Part shown: positions 54,298-64,000 of the stretch, piece by piece | Position numbering within the stretch: the stretch's first letter is position 1 | Layout of the letters: each line of letters begins with the position of its first letter | NCBI GenBank assembly: GCA_947095585.1 | Contig: OX352761.1 | Coordinates: 87,630,779 to 87,694,778 of the forward strand | Direction of reading: 5' to 3' | Source of the DNA: Nephrocerus scutellatus | Lineage: Eukaryota; Arthropoda; Insecta; Diptera; Pipunculidae | Length of the DNA: 64,000 nucleotides | The notes under the pieces: generated by a model | Database searches by the model: none | The model's input: the letters and a program-made list of their open reading frames with translations, nothing else | What the model was told of the DNA's origin: nothing | Translations under genes and position numbers: made by a program

Positions 54298-56274
54298 GCA
54301 GGATAAGTATATTCTCATATAATGTGAATTCCATTTATTCGTTAGCTGGGCGTATCACACTAACATTATTTATTAAAACTAATAAACCTGACATTCTTCT
54401 TTTACAGGAAACAAATCTCACTGGGAGAAATCCTTTCAGTCCAGACGGATTCAATATCCACAGGGTCAACAAAGGCAGTGGACGCTCTGGGACGGCGGTC
54501 CTTATCAGGAACACTATGGCAGGCGAAAAGGTCCAAATTAGTGGTCTACGTAGCATGGAAGCAACAGCTGTCAGCATTAAAGTCATCGAAGTGGAGACCT
54601 TGCTGGTGATATCGGTGTACAATCACTGTAACGTAACGAGGGAAGACATCCAACGGGATTTGCAAACTTTCTGCAACACCTCCTCTAGACACACATACTG
54701 TGTTGTTGGAGGTGATTTTAATGCTAAACATACTCGATGGCGAACGAAGTGGAAGTGTGGAATCACAAGGGAAGGGTCATTACAGACTGGATGGACTCAA
54801 ATCCGCATCAGCACACGATGGCTATAGTTTCACAGCTCCGAAAGACGTACCCTCGGACACCGTCAACTCTGGATTTCTTTCTGGCAACCACAAATTTCTT
54901 AAATATTTTCCCAGAATTAAGAAATTATTCCTGCTTGGCGCATGATAGCGACTCGGATCACATGGCCATAGAGCTTCGAGTGAGGCTGGACCAGCGAATT
55001 GTGCAAGTCACCCCAACACCTGAACTTCAAATAAACTTTAAGAAAATAAACTGGAACTGGTTTAGATCAGAAGTTGAAGCTGAACTTCCTAATCCAGCGG
55101 CTTGCAGAAATCTGGAGAACACAGAAATTGATGTAGCTATCAGAAATTTTGAGATTACAGTGAATTCAGCCATTGATCGGCAGAAAACAATTCGCACTAG
55201 CAGGGATCGCTTCCAACACTTGCCTGAGCATATACAGGCCATATATGCTCACAAGCAACGGCTTAGGAATCGCCTTCAGAGAATCTTCATTAGGACACTT
55301 AACGCAGTCAACGACGAATACCTGTCTATACTTTCGCAACTGTGTTGTACAGTTAACATGTGTCGTCAAGCTGTGCGGAGGTTTCAGGAAGATGAACTGA
55401 CCAAACGGCTCCAGGACATCAAACCAGGCCCTGATGCTTTTAGGAAGCTGAACTCTCTGGTTGGAAAGCGTATTTCCATTCCAGAGATTATCACCATTGA
55501 AGATCGAACAGTATCCAGCGCTGTTGAAAAAGCGGAAGTCTTTGCCTGCCATTTTGAAAGGAGCTTTACGGACCGACCACCAACGCATCTTCCAGATTTC
55601 TTGTAAGAGGTTGAAAGTCTTGTGGAAGACACCACTTCTCCAGGAAATACTATAGTGCAGTTCAGTGAAGAAAATCACGCCAACGCACCTGTAGACGTCG
55701 ATATGTTTACCGGAACAGCTGTTGTCAATGATTTGATTATGAGTGGAAACTCAAAAAAATCATCAGGCACAGATTGGATTTCTAACTTTTTGCTTAAAAA
55801 GTTACCGGGTATGGCAATTTTGATGTTAACCATCATTTTCAACAATTGCCTAAACAATGGCTACTTAGCGGACAACTGGAAGGTGGCAAGGTAGTACCAG
55901 TACCCAAAAAAACTGACCGCTCCAGCGTAACTGGTTACCGTCCAATAGCTCTACTGTGATGTATAAGTAAAGTATTGGAATCATTGATCCGTAAAAAGAT
56001 CAATACGTTTTGTACGGAAAGAAATCTTATTCCTTCCTTTCAGTACGGTTTCCGAGAGAAGCACTCTACGCTGCACCCTCTGCTGAAGCTTCACAGTGAC
56101 GTCACTAAAGGACTGAACGTCAAAAGTAGTACAGTGGCCTGTTTGCTAGACATCGAAAAAGCTTTCGATAGTGTCTGGATAAACGGGCTACTGTACAAGC
56201 TTATTAGTTTTGGTTTCCCCAATTATATTGTAAAAATAATTAAAAATTTTCTTTTTAACAGGGTCTTCTTTGTA
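54285..56274 (+). pseudogene. LINE ORF2, unit 4
   Basis: Lineage-A type, essentially as unit 3: endonuclease frame 54,285-54,827, shift after HTRW, second frame 54,737-55,606, then the truncated RT frame 55,975-56,274. The catalytic centre of RT is absent. Confidence 0.8.
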
Positions 56275-57209
56275 CATCTTGCAATATATCTTTTAAATGC
56301 AAAGGAGCAGGTGATTTAGTTGGTGTACTGGCTTGAATTATTATTTTTTTAAACGGTGATTGTTGAATAAATCTATTTGGTTGAACATAAATTCCTGATG
56401 ATGACGATGATGTTGAACAAGGTGAACATGAGGGTAAAGGGCAAGCTATTGACGTGGTAATTGTGGAATTATGTACGCGGATTCTCATATTAGTTAGCAA
56501 CTGATGAATTTCCCCCATACATCGGATTGCATGAATTTCCAGTACTTGCCGTAACTGATCAGCTACGGATTCCACAAATGTGCTGAACTGATCTCTAGCC
56601 GGTTCGGAATTAACGGATGAAATAAATTTATTTAATGCCTCATCAAAATTGATGTTTTCATTTTGATTGGAGGTTTTTCCTTTTTTTCTTGATGGTGGAT
56701 TCCTTTCGAGCCGATCGGGATCTTCAATGTTACTTTCTTCGGAATATTCTAGTGATTGGGTTGATTCTTCAGACATAGGCGAATCACTTGTGTTTGCATC
56801 TATATTCTATATACAAAAATAAAACATCAACACATTATGTACTATAATTTTAATTATGTAAAATAATGAAAAAAATTACATTTAAATTGCTTTGGCTTTT
56901 CCTATAAACTATACAAGGATCAAGAAAACTCAAAGCTGTAAAATAGAACAGGCTACTTTCTATAATCTCTTCCAAGCCGGCTCCAGATTTTTTTGAGTTT
57001 AAAATTTTATTTTTTTCGGCTGTATACGCGGTACGAAGATTTTTTATTTTTTTTTTAATAATCTCCTCGTCCATTTTCATATCAGCCGCTATTTTGCGAT
57101 ACGCATTATTTTTAATATCAGTGCGCCTGAATAGTTTGGAATTGATATTCCATAAACATTTATGCTCCTTGTAGTGGCTTATTAATTCAATGACCTGTTT
57201 ATCATTCAT
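56255..57209 (-). CDS. MADF-domain protein with LINE-derived C-terminus, unit 5
   Basis: Exon 1 is 56,880-57,209 and exon 2 is 56,255-56,806. The sequence is open and apparently the same as in units 3 and 4. Thus three consecutive units keep an undamaged MADF gene while the LINE next to each carries many lesions. This reflects either recent homogenisation or retained function. Confidence 0.65.
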
Positions 57210-57643
57210 TTTTGGTAAAAAATTAAAAATTTATTAAACAATCGACAACTATTGCACGAATCACAATAAAAAGAAAATGAGGCCATTTTTATTTCGAGGA
57301 AATGTCAACTTATTGTATACCATCAAGTTATGCCGAGATTGTATACCGTGATGTTAGTTTGATGGTATTGCGTGTCTCCACTAGCAAACTGTTCTAAAAT
57401 TAATGGTAGAACTCAATCAGTCAGCATCGAGCGCTCAACACGAGCACATCTTTAAAGATCCCGCACCAGATCGCTCAGCTACCTGCTACCGGCAACGGAA
57501 AAAAACCATCTCACCAAAAAGCGAGCATTTCGCTACCTGCGACTTTTGAAAATATTTAGCTTCACTAATTACTTTTTAATTTCAGGCACATATTTAAAAT
57601 TAATAGTCATTTAATTTCAGATCAAGTTTTTTCATTTTCCAGC

Positions 57644-58903
57644 CCTAAAAAATTGGTAAAAAATGAAAAAGGAAGGAAAAAGTCAACGAGGTCTTATCCT
57701 TAATTAAGGAACAAATCACCAACCATGGTGGGGATTTCCTCTCGTCATTGTACGAAAGGCTGGATGAAGTCAACCAGCTTTGCGAGGAATCAGCTACCTC
57801 TGTAGAGGAGAGCATGAGCGTATGCAATGAATCGGACACTGAAGTGCCCGTGTCCAGCAGTGGTGGAGAGGATAACTCCAGCGACGAAGACCAAAAATCC
57901 CAAACTACGGGACCAACAGCAAAACCTTTTGCCATGCTGCCAATAGTCTGCTTCAGACTAAACGTCGCTGAACTATCAAAGTTCACGAAGAACACCAACA
58001 TTCGTTGCAGAATTCGCAACATCAACAGCAACAAATCAGTCGTTACGCCCATGAACAGAGATGGCCATCAGCTAATTCGGTCTTTCCTACAATCGGGAAA
58101 GACTGAATTTAACTGCAAAGGAGGACAGGAAAGAAATGTTGGTCCTAAAAGGTATTCACCACTCCTTTGATGCTGAAGATGTCAAGGAAGCGTTGACGAT
58201 AGAGGGTGTCCCTGTACTAGTGGTGAAACCCTTCAAATCTCAAAGGACTGACAAGAAATTTAATCATTTCATTGTCGAGCTAGAGAAGAACTGCGATAAA
58301 GCGGCAGTTTGCTCAAAAACCCTCCTTTTGAACCAGTGGGTGCATTGGGAAAAACTCAAATCGGCGGGCATTACTCAATGCAGAAACTGCCAAAAATTTG
58401 GACATGTTGCAAGTAATTGCGGCATGAAATACAGATGCGTCAAATGCAAAGACGAGCACTTGCCTGGCCAATGCCCAAGAAATGCAGACAATATAAAAGA
58501 CGACAAAGTTTTCTGCACAAACTGCCAGAAAAATGGACATCCTGCAAACTATAAAGGATGTCCAAAATATAAGGAAAAGATGGCTGAAAAGCTTAAAACC
58601 GCACAAAAGAAGAAGGAACAACATAAATTCGCCCAGATGTCTGCTTCAAAAGCCATAGTAAAGGGAGTAAGTTTTGCTAGTATAGCTGCTATGGGGACTT
58701 CCAGCAAGCCTCTAACAAGGAGCCATGCAGCATCAAACAGCAAACCAATAAAAAAGCCAGCCGTTAAACATGTACCATCTACCGGAAAAGTCAACATCTT
58801 CGACGATACGGAAAGGCTATTTGGAGCTGACCTCTTCACAATTTTACAGAAGGCAAGAGAAGTCGTTTTGGGTCGACTTATTTGTGAATTATGTTCACAA
58901 TAA
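57644..58903 (+). pseudogene. LINE ORF1, unit 5
   Basis: Lost ATG, in-frame 71-codon deletion at 57,891, 8-nt deletion at about 58,113. The frame from 58,136 is open for 255 codons through the three knuckles and on to the true ORF1 C-terminus (MAEKLKTAQKKKEQHKFAQM to RLICELCSQ), minus the 15-codon PANYSSLDDRSKTTV block. It overlaps the ORF2 ATG (58,891) by 13 nt. Confidence 0.75.
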
Positions 58904-60866
58904 GCAGGATAAGTATATTCTCATATAATGTGAATTCCATTTATTCGTTAGCTAGGCGTATCACACTAATATTATTTATTAAAACTAATAAACCTGACAT
59001 TCTTCTTTTACAGGAAACAAATCTCACTGGGAGAAATCCTTTCAGTCCAGACGGATTCAATATCCACAGGGTCAACAAAGGCAGTGGACGCTCTGGGACG
59101 GCGGTCCTTATCAGGACCACTATGGCAGGCGAAAAGGTCCAAATTAGTGGTCTACGTAGCATGGAAGCAACAGCTGTCAGCATTAAAGTCATCGAAGTGG
59201 AGACCTTGCTGGTGATATCGGTGTACAATCACTGTAACGCAACGAGGGAAGACATCCAACGGGATTTGCAAGCTGTCTGCAACACCTCCTCTAGACACAC
59301 ATACTATGTTGTTGGAGGTGATTTTAATGCTAGACATACTCGATGGCGAACGAAGTGTGCAATCACAAGGGAAGGGTCATTACAGACTGGATGGACTCAA
59401 ATCCGCATCAGCACACGATGGCTATAGTTTCACAGCTCCGAAAGACGTACCCTCGGACACCGTCAACTCTGGATTTCTTTCTGGCAACCACAAATTTCTT
59501 AAATATTTTCCCAGAATTAAGAAATTATTCCTGCTTGGCGCATGATAGCGACTCGGATCATATGGCCATAGAGCTTCGAGTGAGGCTGGACCAGCGAATT
59601 GTGCAAGTCACCCCAACACCTGAACTTCAAATAAACTTTAAGAAAATAAACTGGAACTGGTTTAGATCAGAAGTTGAAGCTGAACTTCCTAATCCAGCGG
59701 CTTGCAGAAATCTGGAGAATACAGAAATTGATGTAGCTATCAGAAATTTTGAGATTACAGTGAATTCAGCCATTGATCGGCAGAAAACAATTCGCACTAG
59801 CAGGGATCGCTTCCAACACTTGCCTGAGCATATACAGGCCATATATGCTCACAAGCAACGGCTTAGGAAACGCCTTCAGAGAATCTTCAATAGGACACTT
59901 AACACAGTCAACGACGAATACCTGTCTGTACTTTCGCAACTGCGTTGTACAGTTAACATGTGTCGTCAAGCTGTGCGGAGGTTTCAGGAAGATGAACTGA
60001 CCAAACGGCTCCAGGACATCAAACCAGGCCCTGATGCTTTTAGGAAGCTGAACTCTCTGGTTGGAAAGCGTATTTCCATTCCAGAGATTATCACCATTGA
60101 AGATCGAACAGTATCCAGCGTTGCTGAAAAAGCGGAAGCCTTTGCCTGCCATTTTGAAAGGAGCTTTACGGACCGACCACCAACGCATCTTCCAGATTTC
60201 TTGGAAGAGGTTGAAAGTCTTGTGGAAGACACCACTTCTCCAGGAAATAGAGTTCAGTGAAGAAAATCGCGCCAAAGCAGCTGTAGACGTCGATATGTTT
60301 ACCGGAACAGCTGTTGTCAATGATTTGATTATGAGTGGAAACTCAAAAAAATCATCAGGCACAGATTGGATTTCTAACTTTTTGCTTAAAAAGTTACCGG
60401 GTATGGCAATTTTGATGTTAACCATCATTTTCAACAATTGCCTAAACAATGGCTACTTTGCGGACAACTGGAAGGTGGCAAGGTAGTACCAGTACCCAAA
60501 AAAACTGACCGCTCCAGCGTAACTGGTTACCGTCCAATAGCTCTACTGTGATGTATAAGTAAAGTATTGGAATCATTGATCCGTAAAAAGATCAATACGT
60601 TTTGTACGGAAAGAAATCTTATTCCTTCCTTTCAGTACGGTTTCCGAGAGAAGCACTCTACGCTGCACCCTCTGCTGAAGCTTCACAGTGACGTCACTAA
60701 AGGACTGAACGTCAAAAGTAGTACAGTGGCCTGTTTGCTAGACATCGAAAAAGCTTTCGATAGTGTCTGGATAAACGGGCTACTGTACAAGCTTATTAGT
60801 TTTGGTTTCCCCAATTATATTGTAAAAATAATTAAAAATTTTCTTTTTAACAGGGTCTTCTTTGTA
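58891..60866 (+). pseudogene. LINE ORF2, unit 5
   Basis: The endonuclease frame (58,891-59,427) shifts by one base after GGDFNARHTRW. The second frame (59,343-60,260) is open past LPDFLEEVESLVEDTT, where other units have a stop, and ends at a small deletion near 60,250. The WKVAR-stop shift, the TGA at 60,549 and the truncated RT (60,567-60,866) follow. Confidence 0.8.
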
Positions 60867-61802
60867 CATCTTGCAATATATCTTTTAAATGCAAAGGAGC
60901 AGGTGATTTAGTTGGTGTACTGGCTTGAATTATTATTTTTTTTAACGGTGATTGTTGAATAAATCTATTTGGTTGAACATAAATTCCTGATGATGACGAT
61001 GATGTTGAACAAGGTGAACATGAGGGTAAAGGGCAAGCTATTGACGTGGTAATTGTGGAATTATGTACGCGGATTCTCATATTAGTTAGCAACTGATGAA
61101 TTTCCCCCATACATCGGATTGCATGAATTTCCGGTACTTGCCGTAACTGATCAGCTACGGATTCCACAAATGTGCTGAACTGATCTCTAGCCGGTTCGGA
61201 ATTAACGGATGAAATAAATTTATTTAATGCCTCATCAAAATTGATGTTTTCATTTTGATTGGAGGTTTTTCCTTTTTTTCTTGATGGTGGATTCCTTTCG
61301 AGCCGATCGGGATCTTCAATGTTACTTTCTTCGGAATATTCTAGTGATTGGGTTGATTCTTCAGACATAGGCGAATCACTTGTGTTTGCATCTATATTCT
61401 ATATACAAAAATAAAACATCAACACATTATGTACTATAATTTTTATTATGTAAAATAATGAAAAAAATTACATTTAAATTGCTTTGGCTTTTCCTATAAA
61501 CTATACAAGGATCAAGAAAACTCAAAGCTGTAAAATAGAACAGGCTACTTTCTATAATCTCTTCCAAGCCGGCTCCAGATTTTTTTGAGTTTAAAATTTT
61601 ATTTTTTTCGGCTGTATACGCGGTACGAAGATTTTTTATTTTTATTTTTAATAATCTCCTCGTCCATTTTCATATCAGCCGCTATTTTGCGATACGCATT
61701 ATTTTTAATATCAGTGCGCCTGAATAGTTTGGAATTGATATTCCATAAACATTTATGCTCCTTGTAGTGGCTTATTAATTCAATGACCTGTTTATCATTC
61801 AT
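60847..61802 (-). pseudogene. MADF gene, unit 6 (exon 1 frameshift)
   Basis: Exon 2 (60,847-61,398) is open and ends ILQD-VQRRPC. Exon 1 (from 61,802) has a length change in the T-rich run near 61,632-61,650 that shifts the frame after DEEIIK. Only this homopolymer error separates it from an intact gene, so it should be confirmed against reads. Confidence 0.65.
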
Positions 61803-62251
61803 TTTTGGTAAAAAATTAAAATTAACAAAATTAAAAATTTATTAAACAATCGACAACTATTGCACGAATCACAATAAAAAGAAAATGAGGCCATTTTTAT
61901 TTCGTGGAAATGTCAACATATTGTATACCATCAATTTATGCCGAGATTGTATACCGTGATGTTAGTTTGATGGTATTGCGTGTCTCCACTAGCAAACTGT
62001 TCTAAAATTAATGGTAGAACTCAATCAGTCAGCATCGAGCGCTCAACACGAGCACATCTTTAAAGATCCCGCACCAGATCGCTCAGCTACCTGCTACCGG
62101 CAACGGAAAAAAACCATCTCACCAAAAAGCGAGCATTTCGCTACCTGCGACTTTTGAAAATATTTAGCTTCACTAATTACTTTTTAATTTCAGGCACATA
62201 TTTAAAATTAATAGTCATTTAATTTCAGATCAAGTTTTTTCATTTTCCAGC

Positions 62252-63511
62252 CCTAAAAAATTGGTAAAAAATGAAAAAGGAAGGAAAAAGTCAACGAGGT
62301 CTTATCCTTAATTAAGGAACAAATCACCAACCATGGTGGGGATTTCCTCTCGTCATTGTACGAAAGGCTGGATGAAGTCAACCAGCTTTGCGAGGAATCA
62401 GCTACCTCTGTAGAGGAGAGCATGAGCGTATGCAATGAATCGGACACTGAAGTGCCCGTGTCCAGCAGTGGTGGAGAGGATAACTCCAGCGACGAAGACC
62501 AAAAATCCCAAACTACGGGACCAACAGCAAAACCTTTTGCCATGCTGCCAATAGTCTGCTTCAGACTAAACGTCGCTGAACTATCAAAGTTCACGAAGAA
62601 CGCCAACATTAGTTGCAGAATTCGCAACATCAACAGCAACAAATCAGTCGTTACGCCCATGAACAGAGATGGCCATCAGCTAATTCGGTCTTTCCTACAA
62701 TCGGGAAAGACTGAATTTAACTGCAAAGGAGGACAGGAAAGAAATGTTGGTCCTAAAAGGTATTCACCACTCCTTTGATGCTGAAGATGTCAAGGAAGCG
62801 TTGACGATAGAGGGTGTCCCTGTACTAGTGGTGAAACCCTTCAAATCTCAAAGGACTGACAAGAAATTTAATCATTTCATTGTCGAGCTAGAGAAGAACT
62901 GCGATAAAGCGGCAGTTTGCTCAAAAACCCTCCTTTTGAACCAGTGGGTGCATTGGGAAAAACTCAAATCGGCGGGCATTACTCAATGCAGAAACTGCCA
63001 AAAATTTGGACATGTTGCAAGTAATTGCGGCATGAAATACAGATGCGTCAAATGCAAAGACGAGCACTTGCCTGGCCAATGCCCAAGAAATGCAGACAAT
63101 ATAAAAGACGACAAAGTTTTCTGCACAAACTGCCAGAAAAATGGACATCCTGCAAACTATAAAGGATGTCCAAAATATAAGGAAAAGATGGCTGAAAAGC
63201 TTAAAACCGCACAAAAGAAGAAGGAACAACATAAATTCGCCCAGATGTCTGCTTCAAAAGCCATAGTAAAGGGAGTAAGTTTTGCTAGTATAGCTGCTAT
63301 GGGGACTTCCAGCAAGCCTCTAACAAGGAGCCATGCAGCATCAAACAGCAAACCAATAAAAAAGCCAGCCGTTAAACATGTACCATCTACCGGAAAAGTC
63401 AACATCTTCGACGATACGGAAAGGCTATTTGGAGCTGACCTCTTCACAATTTTACAGAAGGCAAGAGAAGTCGTTTTGGGTCGACTTATTTGTGAATTAT
63501 GTTCACAATAA
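62252..63511 (+). pseudogene. LINE ORF1, unit 6
   Basis: Same set of lesions as unit 5 (lost ATG, 71-codon deletion at 62,499, 8-nt deletion at about 62,721). The frame 62,744-63,511 is open for 255 codons with all three knuckles and the natural C-terminus. Confidence 0.75.
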
Positions 63512-64000
63512 GCAGGATAAGTATATTCTCATATAATGTGAATTCCATTTATTCGTTAGCTAGGCGTATCACACTAATATTATTTATTAAAACTAATAAA
63601 CCTGACATTCTTCTTTTACAGGAAACAAATCTCACTGGGAGAAATCCTTTCAGTCCAGACGGATTCAATATCCACAGGGTCAACAAAGGCAGTGGACGCT
63701 CTGGGACGGCGGTCCTTATCAGGACCACTATGGCAGGCGAAAAGGTCCAAATTAGTGGTCTACGTAGCATGGAAGCAACAGCTGTCAGCATTAAAGTCAT
63801 CGAAGTGGAGACCTTGCTGGTGATATCGGTGTACAATCACTGTAACGCAACGAGGGAAGACATCCAACGGGATTTGCAAGCTGTCTGCAACACCTCCTCT
63901 AGACACACATACTGTGTTGTTGGAGGTGATTTTAATGCTAGACATACTCGATGGCGAACGAAGTGTGCAATCACAAGGGAAGGGTCATTACAGACTGGAT
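63499..64000 (+). pseudogene. LINE ORF2 start, unit 6 (runs off window)
   Basis: Endonuclease N-terminus with LLLQETNLTG and CVVGGDFNARHTRW. The one-base loss after HTRW (CGATGGCGAACG) is already visible at about 63,955. The rest lies outside the window. Confidence 0.7.

Larger units (their letters stand above)
51630..56274 (+). repeat. Array unit 4 (mosaic)
   Basis: Harbinger part 51,630-52,772, LINE 52,773-56,274. The 5' half of the LINE has the lost ATG, the 213-nt and the 8-nt deletions of units 5-6. From 53,925 on it has the 25-nt deletion, the 45-nt block and the ORF2 lesions of units 2-3. The crossover lies between about 53,469 and 53,924. Confidence 0.9.
56275..60866 (+). repeat. Array unit 5 (lineage B')
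   Basis: Harbinger part 56,275-57,417, LINE 57,418-60,866. Shares the 213-nt and 8-nt deletions with units 4 and 6 and the 45-nt deletion with units 1 and 6. It lacks the 25-nt deletion and the TAA after LPDFL. Confidence 0.9.
37166..64000 (+). repeat. Tandem array of chimeric LINE-Harbinger units (>=5.6 units)
   Basis: Head-to-tail units of 4,839, 4,760, 4,865, 4,645 and 4,592 bp, plus a sixth running past the window. Each has Harbinger DNA (3' part of the MADF gene to the right element end) followed by the Jockey-like LINE from its 5' end to mid-RT. The LINE-to-Harbinger joint (GTCTTCTTTGTA / CATCTTGCAATATATC) is identical in every unit (42,004, 46,764, 51,629, 56,274, 60,866). The array therefore grew from one tandem duplication followed by unequal exchange. 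Confidence 0.95.
60867..64000 (+). repeat. Array unit 6 (lineage B', cut by window end)
   Basis: Harbinger part 60,867-62,025, LINE 62,026 to the window edge. ORF1 lesions are as in unit 5. The Harbinger part differs slightly (VPEIHAIRC, extra AAAATTAAC near 61,820) and resembles unit 1 there. Confidence 0.9.

Noticed and set aside
37166..64000. Array as rDNA, histone or other host multigene cluster
   Set aside because: Unit content is LINE gag/endonuclease/RT and Harbinger MADF only; no rRNA, histone or tRNA sequence is seen.
37166..64000. CRISPR-like or short-spacer array
   Set aside because: The repeats are kilobases long, eukaryotic, coding and joined without unique spacers.

Overview
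The window is eukaryotic, almost certainly an insect and probably a fly. It is AT-rich, its genes have short GT-AG introns, and it holds mariner, maT, Tc1, PIF/Harbinger, Jockey, R1-like and RTE elements together with a Gypsy-type LTR element. A tephritid-like fly would fit, but that is inference. I recognise no conserved host gene, rRNA, tRNA or CRISPR array. Nearly all of the 64 kb is nested and broken transposable elements, so this looks like heterochromatic or piRNA-cluster-type DNA.

Layout: 0-5.3 kb holds LINE scraps, a MADF fragment, a minus-strand Gypsy-type element (two LTRs, a tRNA-Leu-like primer site, SAP-type gag, integrase scrap, most of pol missing) and a minisatellite-bearing non-autonomous element. 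5.36-8.65 kb is a nearly full-length RTE-type LINE framed by a 12-bp target-site duplication. 8.65-12.9 kb has more minisatellite elements and a decayed R1-like LINE (minus). 12.9-16 kb is a solitary copy of the Jockey-like LINE that forms the later array, joined to a deleted Harbinger. 16.4-22.9 kb is a decayed Jockey LINE carrying a CG-rich satellite-like insertion, set inside a split LTR-like fragment. 23.0-28.9 kb is a mariner with a maT element nested in it, a near-perfect 1,370-bp tandem duplication, and a Tc1-type transposon. 29.7-30.8 kb is a second, 5'-truncated RTE copy (minus). 32.6-33.2 kb has an unrecognised two-exon gene. 33.4-35.3 kb is a deleted Harbinger of Myb/SANT type with miniature elements nested inside it. 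35.3-38.3 kb is a nearly complete Harbinger of MADF type.

The striking feature fills 37.2-64 kb: at least six head-to-tail units of 4.6-4.9 kb. Each unit is a chimera of about 1.1 kb of the MADF end of the Harbinger (minus strand) and about 3.5-3.7 kb of the Jockey-like LINE (plus strand), cut off inside reverse transcriptase before the YxDD box. The founder arrangement, an intact Harbinger end beside a LINE 5' end, is still visible at the left edge. The repeat was therefore made by tandem duplication between a point in the MADF gene's last codons and a point in the LINE RT. Units 2-6 share later mutations, form two sub-lineages, and unit 4 is a mosaic of both.

In units 3, 4 and 5 the LINE frames are broken, while the spliced two-exon MADF gene is open (about 293 codons) and ends in a new C-terminus read from antisense LINE DNA. 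Each unit thus has a divergent MADF/LINE 5' region and a convergent LINE-to-MADF tail. That geometry could give overlapping sense and antisense RNA.
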